Shown here: piece after piece, positions 1 to 8,339 of the stretch
Layout of the letters: each line of letters opens with the position of its first letter
How positions within the stretch are numbered: position 1 is the stretch's first letter
Assembly: GCF_006861825.1 (NCBI RefSeq)
Contig: NZ_VDGI01000001.1
Location: 326,172-390,171, forward strand
Origin: Psychrobacillus vulpis
Lineage (GTDB): Bacteria > Bacillota > Bacilli > Bacillales_A > Planococcaceae
Length of the DNA: 64,000 nt
Reading direction: 5' to 3'
Position numbers and translations under genes: made by a program
Notes under the pieces: generated by a model
Seen by the model: the letters and a program-made list of their open reading frames with translations, nothing else
What the model was told of the DNA's origin: nothing
Database searches by the model: none

Positions 1-221
1 GCACTAACTGATCCGCCAGGGCTATTAATATATAGAGAAATATCTTTCTCCGGATCCTCCGCCTCTAAAAACAACATTTGCGCTACAATATTGTTCGCAA
101 CTACATCATTAATTTCTGAACCAAGGAAAATAATCCGATCTTTCAACAATCTTGAATAAATATCATAGGAACGTTCACCAAATTTTGTTTGCTCCACCAC
201 ATACGGAATAAGATTAGACAT
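1..221 (-). CDS. clpP: ClpP protease subunit, N-terminal part (runs off left edge)
   Basis: Start of ClpP, the serine peptidase of the cytoplasmic Clp AAA+ protease. About 73 codons are inside the window. The reading begins [20 protein letters not shown], the usual ClpP N-terminus, and continues through [15 protein letters not shown] to SLYINSPGG, the glycine-rich strand that lines the active site; the catalytic Ser and His lie beyond the edge. AAAGGAG sits 7 nt before the ATG. The gene starts only 14 nt after the stop of the sigma-factor gene, so the two are probably cotranscribed. Whether this is the only clpP or a paralogue cannot be told here. Confidence 0.95.
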   Translation of the reverse strand, partial: MSNLIPYVVEQTKFGERSYDIYSRLLKDRIIFLGSEINDVVANNIVAQMLFLEAEDPEKDISLYINSPGGSVS

Positions 222-235
222 TTAAAATCTCCTTT

Positions 236-1054
236 CTATGCTACAGCTGAAAATTCCTTTTGTTTCAACCAAGCTATCTGCGATAATAATGCTGATAACT
301 CTAATTGATAAAATGGAATGAATAGGACTCCACCATTTTTCTTTGGAATTGAGATTAGCACATAAGGAGTAATGCCGCCCACAAAAGAATGAACTATTGG
401 GGATGAATGGATAATGTTCTGATTGCTTCTAGCATGCATAGAAGGTTCTTGCATTTCCTTTTGATAAAGTCGTAAGACAGCTTCTGAATTTTCATTACTT
501 AAAGCAGTTACATATGGAAATAAGTTTTCTTCATCCAGGTCATATGAGTAGTCATGAATGTTAACTTGTTTTAACTTTTTTCGTGCACGATGAAGGGCTG
601 CTTTGATAGATCCTTCACTATCAGAAAGCAAGCTTGCGGTTTCTTTTATTGTGTAATCGAATCCTAATACGAATAAAACTACCGCTCGTTGTTTGGCTGA
701 CAGTTCGTTTAGTAATACCATAATTGTCGGAAAAAATGCCTCCAATGTATGTGCATTTTCTTGTGTAATTTGAGATAAATCTTGATTCATGTCTTCCTCT
801 ATTTTTCGTTTACGATGTTTATCAATCCATGTATTAGAAGCAATGCGAAACAAATATGCCTTAGCCATTTGCTTAGGGATTTTCATCCAGCTTTCATAAG
901 CCTTTACTAAGGTCTCCTGCATTAAATCTTCTCCATCCCACTTAGTTCTCGTTAGGGAAAAGCAATACTTTCTCAAATCGTGCATATAAGGCATAATAGC
1001 CATCTCAAATTCTTCAGTTATTTCAATGGGAGTTTTTTCAACAAGCGGCCGCAT
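236..1054 (-). CDS. ECF-type sigma-70 family RNA polymerase sigma factor
   Basis: Predicted alternative sigma factor that directs RNA polymerase to a special promoter set. Region 2 is visible as GEDLMQETLVKAYESW, and region 4 as the helix-turn-helix TIKETASLLSDSEGSIKAAL followed by HRARKKLK. After region 4 there are roughly 100 further residues, longer than a minimal ECF factor, which may be a regulatory tail. I place the start at the ATG at 1054 because GGAGGAGGGG lies 6 nt upstream; an upstream GTG at 1084 would put this ribosome site inside the coding region. No anti-sigma gene is adjacent; clpP follows after 14 nt. The target promoters are unknown. Confidence 0.85.
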   Translation of the reverse strand: MRPLVEKTPIEITEEFEMAIMPYMHDLRKYCFSLTRTKWDGEDLMQETLVKAYESWMKIPKQMAKAYLFRIASNTWIDKHRKRKIEEDMNQDLSQITQENAHTLEAFFPTIMVLLNELSAKQRAVVLFVLGFDYTIKETASLLSDSEGSIKAALHRARKKLKQVNIHDYSYDLDEENLFPYVTALSNENSEAVLRLYQKEMQEPSMHARSNQNIIHSSPIVHSFVGGITPYVLISIPKKNGGVLFIPFYQLELSALLSQIAWLKQKEFSAVA

Positions 1055-1147
1055 GTTTTCCCCTCCTCCAAATTTGTCTTTCACTTATATAAACGAAAAA
1101 ATTAATTGAAAAGGTACGGGTAAGGAAAAATAAATGTAATTTCTATT

Positions 1148-1708
1148 TTACTCTCTATACGTATCGTGTGTTGGTTTAAACAAGTCCTCTTTCGCATCTC
1201 TTACCATTGAAAAATGATCAACATTATAATGACCATGCAGTATTTTATTATGATGATTGATAATTTGTTCAGCAGTTAAAATGGAGCTATCAGTTGTGGA
1301 GTGTCCATCTCCCACTAATGTGACATCCAAATGATTCACTGTTGCAGTTCTTACAGCTGTGTCGATGCAATGTTCAGTTTTACATCCCATTACGACCACA
1401 TGCTTAATTTCATTTTCTTCTAAGAAACTTTTCAATGCTGTTCCATAAAACGAATTCGTTGCTGCTTTATCAAAAATTTCGAAAGTAGGTGGGATTGTGA
1501 TATCTCGATGTATTTGAAAGCCTTCACCTTTTCCTTCAGCAACATCGATATCTCTTACAAAGAGTACTAAAGCATTTGATTCTAAAGCTTGTTCGATGAC
1601 AAGGTTAATATTAGCAACTAATGCTTCTTTCTTAAAAACACTTTTCTCATTTTGATTTCCTTCTATCAATTCCTGTTGAGCATCAATGATTAATAAAGCC
1701 TGTTTCAC
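1148..1708 (-). CDS. Isochorismatase-family cysteine hydrolase
   Basis: Cytoplasmic hydrolase of the isochorismatase/nicotinamidase fold, 186 aa. The catalytic triad is visible: Asp in ALLIIDAQ near the N-terminus, Lys in FDKAATNSF, and the nucleophilic Cys in GCKTEHCIDTAVR. The family hydrolyses amides or isochorismate, and the substrate cannot be read from the sequence. The start is taken as GTG at 1708 (MKQALLIIDAQ) because AAAGGAG stands 8 nt before it; that ribosome site overlaps the GTG three codons upstream. A 16-codon reading frame with its own strong ribosome site precedes the gene. Confidence 0.88.
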   Translation of the reverse strand: MKQALLIIDAQQELIEGNQNEKSVFKKEALVANINLVIEQALESNALVLFVRDIDVAEGKGEGFQIHRDITIPPTFEIFDKAATNSFYGTALKSFLEENEIKHVVVMGCKTEHCIDTAVRTATVNHLDVTLVGDGHSTTDSSILTAEQIINHHNKILHGHYNVDHFSMVRDAKEDLFKPTHDTYRE

Positions 1709-1726
1709 TAAAAACACTCCTTTTCA

Positions 1727-1777
1727 TTATGAAACTAAATTCCTCTGCTTAAGCACCTTGTTCATTTTGATTGTCAT
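1727..1777 (-). CDS. Possible 16-residue leader peptide before the isochorismatase-like gene
   Basis: An ATG at 1777 preceded by AAAGGAGGCGG opens a 16-codon frame reading MTIKMNKVLKQRNLVS, ending in TAA just before the ribosome site of the next gene. The Shine-Dalgarno match is better than that of many full genes nearby, which is the only reason to list it. It could be a translated leader coupling translation to the hydrolase gene, or chance. No homologue is recognised. Confidence 0.3.
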   Translation of the reverse strand: MTIKMNKVLKQRNLVS

Positions 1778-1879
1778 AAAAACCGCCTCCTTTATAATTA
1801 AAAATACCATATCTCTAGAAGGTGAAGAAGGTTTTTTGTAGAATTTTTAGAATAATATAATATTAGAGAGGAGTTAATT

Positions 1880-2536
1880 ATGTTAAGAAATGAACTTGTT
1901 TCTACATTAGCGATTAGAATATCGCAACTAAAAATAGATCACCCTATTAGAGTTGGGATAAGTGGAATTACAGCTTCCGGAAAAACTACCCTAGCTAATG
2001 AGCTAGCTAAGGAACTTCAAAATAAGAACAAAAGTGTAATTAGAACTAGTATTGATAATTTCCATCATCCCAAGATTATTCGATATCGCCAAGGCAAAGA
2101 ATCGGCTATTGGTTACTATGAGGATGCGCACGATTATGATTCATTCAAAGAAAAACTCTTAATTCCCTTAGGACCTGAAGGGGACCTGCAATATCAAACG
2201 ATCTCTCTAGATTTAGAAAAGGATGAATTCGTTCATCCTGAGTTGCAAATCGCATCGAAGGATATGATTTTAATTGTGGATGGAACTTTTTTATTTAAAA
2301 AGAATTTAATAGACCTATATGATTTTAAAATATTCGTTAAAACCGATTTTGAGATAGCTAGAAAAAGGGGAGCGAAAAGAGAAGAGCAAGCTTTCGGTAG
2401 TTATGAAAAAGCAGAAGACATGTTCACCAATAGATATCATGCTGCTTCCAAACTTTATTTGGAGCAACACGTACCGGAGCTTCATGCGGATGTCGTAGTT
2501 ATTAATAATAATTTGAAGAATCCTGAGTTTAGCTAA
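1880..2536 (+). CDS. Uridine-kinase-like P-loop kinase
   Basis: Cytoplasmic P-loop kinase of the uridine kinase/phosphoribulokinase family, 218 aa. The Walker A motif is GISGITASGKTTLANEL near residues 25-41, and the DNFHHPKIIRYRQGKES segment after it matches the nucleoside-binding region of the family; LIVDGTFLF is the Walker B-like strand. The start is supported by GAGAGGAG before the ATG. A second, more distant kinase of this general type lies at 9932-10549. Likely substrate is a nucleoside or other small hydroxylated molecule (family knowledge); exact specificity is not visible. Confidence 0.8.
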   Translation: MLRNELVSTLAIRISQLKIDHPIRVGISGITASGKTTLANELAKELQNKNKSVIRTSIDNFHHPKIIRYRQGKESAIGYYEDAHDYDSFKEKLLIPLGPEGDLQYQTISLDLEKDEFVHPELQIASKDMILIVDGTFLFKKNLIDLYDFKIFVKTDFEIARKRGAKREEQAFGSYEKAEDMFTNRYHAASKLYLEQHVPELHADVVVINNNLKNPEFS

Positions 2537-2557
2537 TCTAATACACAAAATATTTGC

Positions 2558-2590
2558 AGTTTCTGTTTTCAGTAAAGAAAACAGAAACAC
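2558..2590. terminator. Hairpin between convergent genes
   Basis: Inverted repeat GTTTCTGTTTTC / GAAAACAGAAAC with a 6-nt loop between the uridine-kinase-like gene and the ABC permease gene. It can serve both directions, although the T-runs are weak. Confidence 0.55.
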
Positions 2591-2598
2591 TTCTTAAA

Positions 2599-4200
2599 CT
2601 AAGCACTCTTTGGCTGAAAATAGCTTTTTGAGAGCCATTTAAGCAAACCAAAAGTACAAAATACCGCTATCATCAATATCAATACTGTCGACCAAAAAGA
2701 TGAAATACCTAACAGTAGGACGACAAAGTGAATTAGCACTATCAAAATTATGACTGGAATCCCATAACAAAGGCTAATTAGAACATTCGGATTAGATTTG
2801 ACAGCCTCAGATGGATTTCCCCATTCTGTACTAGGGTTTTTCATATCATAAATAGGAGCGAGCAAGTTATAACAAGTAACAAGGAATAACACAATCAACA
2901 TCATCATGAAAGAATCCACATTCATGTATCCAAACATAGAATACACAAGAAAACTTGTAATGACCGCAATTATACTCGTTGCAGAAGCAACGATCACTTT
3001 TGAAAAATAAATTTTTCTCTCATTAAACGGAAGGTAGAGACTCAAGTAAGAATACTTTCCTTCTCTCGAATACGGCGTACCACTAATATTATTCATACAA
3101 CTCATTAACAAAAGTGTATAGGCAAAGTACTTCTCAAAATACACTGATTCCGTATCTAAAAAAAGCCAATCTTTTTGAAGGGTTATTAATAAAATTAATG
3201 AAATCACAGGTGGAAATAAGAGACCAAGAACGATTTGCATTTTAAAATAAGCTTCCGACTGAATAACCCATAACTCTCGTTGCAAATAATATCCCCATTC
3301 GCTTTTCATATTGTACATTCTAGACTTTTTCCTACTGGTTTGACTTATTTCGAGATGACCATTTTTAAAATAATTCATAGAAATGTTTTTTGTTATCATG
3401 AAAAAAAGTAGTGAACTTATAATAATGAATAAACTAATGAGGAAGAAAAACATCCAGGACAGACTTCCAGATGTAAACTCGCCTACAACTGTACTAATGA
3501 GCGGGAGATGTAAACTTATTTCATATATTAAATTCAACAAAATAGAGATTGACCCTTTCAATTCAGACACATTTGAAAGACCGAGTTCTGAAAAAACGAG
3601 GCCAAAGCCCCCTCTTAGGTTATGTTTAATAAACAATGAAAAGGCTACCACTATCATAAATACTACTAAGATATTGGTAATCAAGTACATAACATTGCTG
3701 ATAAAAAGATGGCGGAAATGACTGATCACTGACAGGATAGACATTAAGAGCAGTGAAGTAAACACATTGGATATAGGTATAAATAATATTAGCTTTACTG
3801 CTTCAACGAATTCCATTGAGATAATGATGAATAGCAGAGTTGGAATTTGTATAACAATCGATATACAGACAGGAACAATCAAGCTGCTACAAACTTTGGA
3901 CGCAACGATTCGCTCTGGTTCAATCGGAAGAGGTGCCATCATATTGAATTCGTGATAGTGAAAAACAGTTGAAATCGACAAATATGCAACAAGAGAGAAA
4001 ACTAGAATGTTCGAAATGACCAGATTGTATAACATGTATTCTTGTATATCACCTAAAAAATAAATAGCCACATTCACTGCTGTCAACTGTAGGTATAGAT
4101 AGAAAAAGGCGATAATTAGAACAACCTGAAGCATCGTTTGTTTTGGCCTTGAATAAAAAGAGGAAATAAAAAAAGTTGTAAGTGGGAATTTATGCTTCAT
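2599..4200 (-). CDS. Multi-spanning ABC transporter permease
   Basis: Integral membrane protein of 533 aa with about twelve hydrophobic segments, starting at LTTFFISSFY and ending with an isoleucine-rich helix. It has the layout of an ABC-2 type exporter permease, with a soluble stretch in the middle (ITKNISMNYFKNGHLEISQT). I take the ATG at 4200 as the start, giving an 11-nt overlap with the end of the ATPase gene upstream; an in-frame ATG at 4245 would overlap far more. Overlap with the ATPase gene indicates one transporter made of both. The cargo is unknown. Confidence 0.8.
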   Translation of the reverse strand: MKHKFPLTTFFISSFYSRPKQTMLQVVLIIAFFYLYLQLTAVNVAIYFLGDIQEYMLYNLVISNILVFSLVAYLSISTVFHYHEFNMMAPLPIEPERIVASKVCSSLIVPVCISIVIQIPTLLFIIISMEFVEAVKLILFIPISNVFTSLLLMSILSVISHFRHLFISNVMYLITNILVVFMIVVAFSLFIKHNLRGGFGLVFSELGLSNVSELKGSISILLNLIYEISLHLPLISTVVGEFTSGSLSWMFFFLISLFIIISSLLFFMITKNISMNYFKNGHLEISQTSRKKSRMYNMKSEWGYYLQRELWVIQSEAYFKMQIVLGLLFPPVISLILLITLQKDWLFLDTESVYFEKYFAYTLLLMSCMNNISGTPYSREGKYSYLSLYLPFNERKIYFSKVIVASATSIIAVITSFLVYSMFGYMNVDSFMMMLIVLFLVTCYNLLAPIYDMKNPSTEWGNPSEAVKSNPNVLISLCYGIPVIILIVLIHFVVLLLGISSFWSTVLILMIAVFCTFGLLKWLSKSYFQPKSA

Positions 4201-4891
4201 TGGCTTGTTTCTCCATAAAGATTGCTTCCAGTGTGTGCTCACCAATTACATTATTAATATCTTCATGTAAAACAATCTTTCCATCTTTTAAGATCGCCAC
4301 AGTACTACAAATTTTTTCAGCTACATCAAGTAAATGGGTAGAGAAAAAGACAGTGCCCCCTTCTTCTACATACGTCTTTAAAAGTCGTTTAAACATTAAT
4401 ACTGCCGTAGGGTCCAAGCCATTTAACGGTTCATCCATAATAATAATAGGCGGATTAATTGTGAAAGCTGCAATAAGTGACATCTTATGCATCATTCCAT
4501 AAGAATACGATCCCATCGGATTATGAATTGCTTCTTCCATGTCAAAATTTCTAACAAACTCATTTAGCTTTCCCGTTTGCTTATTATCGTATAATTTCAT
4601 GACGAAATGAATCCAATCATACCCAGAAATGTTTTTAAACACATTAATCGTATCGGGAATATAGAAGAACTGTTTTTTATATGTAAGTTTTTCTAATTTA
4701 GAAATGCCATTAATAGTGATCATTCCCTCATCAGGTTCTAAAATCCCTGTAATGCTGTTTAAGGTAGTAGTCTTACCTGCACCGTTCGATCCTACAAACC
4801 CGAGTATTTCACCTTTTTCAATATGTAGTTCAACACCTTGTAAAATCTCTTTGCTACCATACCGTTTTTTCAAGTTCTTAATGGTTAACAA
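4190..4891 (-). CDS. ABC transporter ATP-binding protein
   Basis: Nucleotide-binding subunit of 233 aa that powers the permease encoded just downstream. Walker A is GSNGAGKTT near residue 36, the signature is the degenerate SYSYGMMHKM, Walker B is PPIIIMDEP, and the switch histidine is in FFSTHLLD. The start is a TTG at 4891 behind GGAGGAGAG; no ATG fits. It follows the YxlG-like permease gene after 23 nt, so the five genes from 6844 down to 2599 look like one transcription unit encoding two ABC systems. Confidence 0.88.
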   Translation of the reverse strand: MLTIKNLKKRYGSKEILQGVELHIEKGEILGFVGSNGAGKTTTLNSITGILEPDEGMITINGISKLEKLTYKKQFFYIPDTINVFKNISGYDWIHFVMKLYDNKQTGKLNEFVRNFDMEEAIHNPMGSYSYGMMHKMSLIAAFTINPPIIIMDEPLNGLDPTAVLMFKRLLKTYVEEGGTVFFSTHLLDVAEKICSTVAILKDGKIVLHEDINNVIGEHTLEAIFMEKQANEA

Positions 4892-4914
4892 CGATTTCTC
4901 TCCTCCTATATTGT

Positions 4915-5703
4915 TTAATCTTGCTGGAATTTTTTCTGGCTAATCCAAAAATGCGAAACTAATAATGTGAACAAGACCCAGAGAAATGTGATGATTAAAT
5001 TTACATATAGACTAGAATCAACAGAACCAGTGACAAGTAGGGACATGGCATGCTGACTCATTCCTGCCGGATTTATTAAATCAATCGTCGGATGAATTCC
5101 GATTATCATTCTACAAATAAGAAGAAACACAATTCCTATTAAAGCTATAACACCTTGTCCATTAAAAATCGTGCTAATCATTAGAGTGAAAGAAACCATA
5201 AAAAGAACCCAAGTTAAGTAGATTAGAAGCGCTAAAAGCATATGTGAAATAGGCACATCTGTAAAAAGATAACTGACATATAAGTAAGAAACAAAATAGC
5301 CAAACGTTACACTTACTATCACTAACAAATAATTCGAGATGATTTTCCCGGCAATGTAAGACCAAACTGTTACAGGTCTCGTCAAGATAAAAGCAAGCAT
5401 TCCACTAGCTTTATCAGCCTGAATCATAGCCATCATAGAGATAACAATAATCATAATACCTAGCTGATCAAATTGGGATCCCAGCGTCGTTGCCAACACT
5501 TGACCACCTTCCTGTTGAACCATTGTCGGATCAATCGTAATACCTTGTCCTCCACCAAGTGCTCCTAAAATAGCTGGCAAATAATAAGTGAGCACTGGCT
5601 GAGTCATACCCAAAAATATAAAAACGATTGGTAGCCAAATAATTTTAAAGTCACGTATCATTTGAAAATATTCTTTATTCATCAAGATAAAAAAGGGCTT
5701 CAT
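4915..5703 (-). CDS. yxlG: YxlG-like ABC-2 type permease
   Basis: Membrane subunit, 262 aa, with six predicted helices; the first follows a cytoplasmic N-terminus MKPFFILMNKEYFQMIRDFK and the third follows QADKASGMLAFILTRPV, a segment typical of ABC-2 permeases of the NosY/YxlG kind. The ATG overlaps the stop of the ATPase gene (ATGA), so translation is coupled. Gene order PLDc_N protein, ATPase, permease equals B. subtilis yxlE-yxlF-yxlG, which there forms the tail of the sigY operon (established knowledge). No sigY-like gene is present here; a divergent HTH regulator takes its place. Confidence 0.82.
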   Translation of the reverse strand: MKPFFILMNKEYFQMIRDFKIIWLPIVFIFLGMTQPVLTYYLPAILGALGGGQGITIDPTMVQQEGGQVLATTLGSQFDQLGIMIIVISMMAMIQADKASGMLAFILTRPVTVWSYIAGKIISNYLLVIVSVTFGYFVSYLYVSYLFTDVPISHMLLALLIYLTWVLFMVSFTLMISTIFNGQGVIALIGIVFLLICRMIIGIHPTIDLINPAGMSQHAMSLLVTGSVDSSLYVNLIITFLWVLFTLLVSHFWISQKKFQQD

Positions 5704-6608
5704 GCGCTCACCACCAATTTTAAAAATATTTCTTCTAGCGTATCGTTACCGCTCACTTCAAATCGAACAATATCTACGTCATTATCCAGTGCATTTTGAA
5801 TCAACATATTTTTATGTACATCGATGTTTTCAAGTGTAATTTTCACTTTACTCCCCATCATCTCTGTTTTCTTTACATAAGGCAGCTGATCAACCAATTG
5901 AATCCAAGAATGATCTTTTGGTGCAATTTCGACATATACAACTGGTTCATGGTTGCGACTTATCAATTCAGTCATCGTTGTGTCTTCAATTTTCGTGCCG
6001 TCTTTAATAATTACGAAACGTTCGCAAATTTCCTCCGCATCACTCAATATATGAGTAGATAACAAAATCGTCGTTTCCTTTTTTATTTCCTGAATTAAAT
6101 TTAATACTTCCCTTCTCCCGATAGGATCCAGTGCGGAAACTGGTTCATCCATCACGATTAATGATGGTTTATGAAGTAGCGCCTGGGCAATTCCAAGTCT
6201 TTGCTTCATCCCCCCGGAGAACGTACGAACTTTCCTATTCTGCTCACCAGTGAGCCCTACTTTCGCCAAAATAGTGGGAATATCTTCAATTAGTCTTTTT
6301 TTCGAAATTCCCGAAAGTTGTCCCATAAATAGCAGAGTTTCACGCGCTGTCATCCACTGAAAAAAATTTGGATATTGAGGTAGATACCCAATCTCTCGCT
6401 TCATTTTTGAAATCCTCTTGCCATCAAGAAGGACCTCACCTTCATCCGAGTGTAGAATATCCGCAATAATTTTAATTAATGTAGATTTGCCTGCCCCGTT
6501 TGGGCCAATGAGCCCCACACATTGTCCAATTTCAAGTTCCATTGAAAATTGATTAACTGCTGTTTTATCTTTAAATCTCTTCGATACATTGTTTATTTCA
6601 AGTTTCAT
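5700..6608 (-). CDS. yxlF: YxlF-like ABC transporter ATP-binding protein
   Basis: ATPase subunit, 302 aa. Walker A GPNGAGKSTL near residue 37, Q-loop in GYLPQYPNFF, signature TFSGGMKQRLG, Walker B SLIVMDEP, switch His in LLSTHILSD, and a C-terminal extension of about 80 residues common in drug and lantibiotic exporters. The start overlaps the stop of the small PLDc_N gene by ATGA. It partners with the permease encoded immediately downstream. Exporter function is likely from family; the substrate is not known. Confidence 0.9.
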   Translation of the reverse strand: MKLEINNVSKRFKDKTAVNQFSMELEIGQCVGLIGPNGAGKSTLIKIIADILHSDEGEVLLDGKRISKMKREIGYLPQYPNFFQWMTARETLLFMGQLSGISKKRLIEDIPTILAKVGLTGEQNRKVRTFSGGMKQRLGIAQALLHKPSLIVMDEPVSALDPIGRREVLNLIQEIKKETTILLSTHILSDAEEICERFVIIKDGTKIEDTTMTELISRNHEPVVYVEIAPKDHSWIQLVDQLPYVKKTEMMGSKVKITLENIDVHKNMLIQNALDNDVDIVRFEVSGNDTLEEIFLKLVVSA

Positions 6609-6844
6609 TTTGCCGTATCATCCTTTCTTCCAAGTGTAAAATATAATATCGGTCCAATTGTGTTAATAAGTAAAATGATGAGTGCCCACATGAGAACATT
6701 TTTTCTTGTTTTCCGATACCGAAATAAATCTATCCATGCTATTAGAATGAGGATGAAGCCCACCGCCAGAAATGGCAAAATAATAGGCAATATTCCCATC
6801 CAATCAATATCTCCTAACTCTTCCAATCCATAATGTAATTGCAT
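6605..6844 (-). CDS. yxlE: YxlE-like small membrane protein with PLDc_N domain
   Basis: Protein of 79 aa with two hydrophobic helices (ILPIILPFLAVGFILILIA and VLMWALIILLINTIGPILYF) joined by WIDLFRYRKTRKN. The pattern, with the ending GPILYFTLGRKD, matches the phospholipase-D nuclease N-terminal (PLDc_N) family, which has no enzymatic part by itself. In B. subtilis YxlE modulates SigY activity together with YxlD (family knowledge); here it leads an ABC operon. GGAGGAGAG precedes the ATG. Confidence 0.85.
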   Translation of the reverse strand: MQLHYGLEELGDIDWMGILPIILPFLAVGFILILIAWIDLFRYRKTRKNVLMWALIILLINTIGPILYFTLGRKDDTAK

Positions 6845-6882
6845 ACTTTTCTCTCCTCCATCAAAAAAAATTTGTATTTTTT

Positions 6883-6906
6883 ATTATCATTATTGATAAT
6901 GATAAT
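6883..6906. promoter_or_regulatory. Perfect inverted repeat in the divergent promoter region (operator candidate)
   Basis: Two 11-bp arms, ATTATCATTAT and ATAATGATAAT, separated by TG, form a perfect inverted repeat between yxlE and the HTH regulator gene. The half-site ATGATAAT recurs at 6963-6978. It resembles Fur-type boxes, but position suggests autoregulation by the divergent HTH protein. Confidence 0.6.
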
Positions 6907-6962
6907 GTAATAACTAGTCATTTGCAATTGTTTTTTTACACATGCTATGATTATTACTAATT

Positions 6963-6978
6963 ATGATAATATTCTCAT
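6963..6978. promoter_or_regulatory. Second, imperfect copy of the ATGATAAT operator
   Basis: ATGATAAT followed directly by ATTCTCAT is an inverted repeat with 7 of 8 paired positions, about 30 bp before the regulator's TTG start. It shares the half-site with the perfect repeat at 6883-6906. Confidence 0.5.
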
Positions 6979-7007
6979 TAAGAATAACAAGGAGGTGAAA
7001 GAGAAAA

Positions 7008-7547
7008 TTGGTTAATAAAGCTGAAATTTTAATGCACCCTGTAAGAATGAAAATCTCCCAGGCTCTCATGCGCAATAAAGAAAACGGCTTAACCCCTCTT
7101 GAGATGGTACAAATAATTCAAGATGTCCCGCAAGCCACATTATATAGACATATTCAAGTTTTAATGGATGCTGGTGTTATACGAATATTAAAAGAAAAAA
7201 AAATCAGATCCGTGACTGAAAAATACTACACGCTTAATGAAGATGCCGCCCGTCTTAATGCTGAAGAGTGGAGAAATTTAAGCAAGGAAAAAAAGCTGAG
7301 TTATATTTCTTACTATCAGCTATCCTTAATGACCCAGTATCAAAATTACCTTTCGAACTTAGAACAGAAAAGCAGTTCAGAGGATCGAGCAACTTTCTCT
7401 CTATTAGAATTAAAAATGGATGATCAACATTTCGAAAATTTCCAACGCGAGTTAAACGATCTAATGCTCAAATATTATGAGAAAAAAAATGAAGATTCTA
7501 ATGTTTCCACGCGTACTATAGCATTTACCATTATTCCAGAATCATAA
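7008..7547 (+). CDS. Winged-helix (ArsR-like) transcriptional regulator
   Basis: DNA-binding regulator of 179 aa. The N-terminal 75 residues fit a winged helix: MHPVRMKISQALM, then the recognition region VPQATLYRHIQVLMDAGVIRIL and the wing EKKIRSVTEKYYTL. The C-terminal half is helical with no metal-binding cysteines, so it is not a classical metal sensor. The start is TTG at 7008 after AAGGAGGTGA. It is divergent from the yxlEFG-like operon with two palindromic sites between, so it probably represses that exporter. The inducer is unknown. Confidence 0.8.
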   Translation: MVNKAEILMHPVRMKISQALMRNKENGLTPLEMVQIIQDVPQATLYRHIQVLMDAGVIRILKEKKIRSVTEKYYTLNEDAARLNAEEWRNLSKEKKLSYISYYQLSLMTQYQNYLSNLEQKSSSEDRATFSLLELKMDDQHFENFQRELNDLMLKYYEKKNEDSNVSTRTIAFTIIPES

Positions 7548-7590
7548 AGAACCACTATGCAGAAAATGAATTTTTATTATATAAAAATAA

Positions 7591-7975
7591 GGCTGTCCAA
7601 TAAGTAAGAAAATCGTTGAAACAGCTCCCTTTCCGGAGGGCACTGAAAAACTCGAATTAGTATTTTTGTAGGAACAATTTGCTGAATTTATTTAAGAGAA
7701 TTTAGCGCGACGCATGAGACTCCTGCGGGAAAGCGAGACAGACGAGACCCCGCACGAAGCAGAGCGAAGGAGGAGGCTCGTCGCTCGCCCGCGGAAAGCG
7801 AATGCCAAAGCGATAAATTCTCCTAGGACTATTTGATAGAAAATTTATTAGAATAACACTTTTTCAGTGCCCTTCCTTTCTGCGGGCGTTGCTTCAGCCT
7901 CCTCGCGCAGCAAGCGGGGTCTTCTGCTAACGCTATTCCCCCGGGAGTATCGCCTTTTCCAACGATTTTCTAGAA
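7591..7975. repeat. Interspersed repeat, copy A (outer element, interrupted)
   Basis: Starts GGCTGTCCAATAAGTAAG and ends around the conserved CGATTTTCTAGAAATTGAAA. The same outer sequence occurs near 8267-8926, 13823-14180 and 62011-62216. Copy A is split at CCTTTCCG by the 239-bp element at 7636-7874. The fourth copy (62011) is unsplit. The right outer end seen in other copies is missing here. Confidence 0.8.
7636..7874. mobile_element. MITE-like insertion in copy A with GC-rich core
   Basis: Terminal inverted repeats GGGCACTGAAAAA / TTTTTCAGTGCCC bound about 235 bp without coding potential. Flanks CCTTTCCG (7628-7635) and CCTTTCTG (7875-7882) look like an 8-bp target duplication with one later change. 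The interior carries a GC-rich block (about 7706-7813, containing CTCCTGCGGGAAAGCG) that is dispersed through the window in variants. A nearly identical element lies at 8296-8814. Confidence 0.7.
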
Positions 7976-8037
7976 ATTGAAAAAGTATTTAGCTTAATAA
8001 ATGACGGCTTTTCAGTATGTTCCCCTTTAATAAAACG

Positions 8038-8155
8038 TAGAGGAAAAAGCTGCTCAACTCCTGCGGAAAAACGGAGCGTCCAAGACCCCACACGAGCGTA
8101 GCGAGGAGGAGGCTTGGCGATTCGTCCGCGGAAAGCGAGTAGCTTTTTCCATACT
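8038..8155. repeat. GC-rich dispersed repeat, variant
   Basis: GC-rich block with CTCCTGCGG at one side and CCGCGGAAAGCG at the other, enclosed by short inverted arms AGGAAAAAGCT / AGCTTTTTCC. It is a diverged relative of the core in the elements at 7636 and 8296, sitting between them. No coding potential. Confidence 0.6.
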
Positions 8156-8339
8156 CAACTAGTCTTCACACGATTTATTAAAATAGATGTAACCTTCTCT
8201 AGCTGAGGGTATCCATTTTGTACAATTTTGGGCATCATGGCTCTAACAACTCATTGAGGAAAAATAAGAAAATCGTTGAAACAGCTCCCTTTCCGGGAGG
8301 CCCTGAAAAACTCGAATTAGTATTTTTGTAGGAACAATT

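Noticed and set aside
1055-1084. Longer sigma-factor start at GTG 1084
   Set aside because: The strong ribosome site GGAGGAGGGG would be inside the coding sequence; it fits the ATG at 1054.
3383-3721. Plus-strand frames opposite the ABC permease and other large genes (for example 39802-40317, 41371-41730)
   Set aside because: Antisense shadows of well-supported genes, without ribosome sites or recognisable domains.
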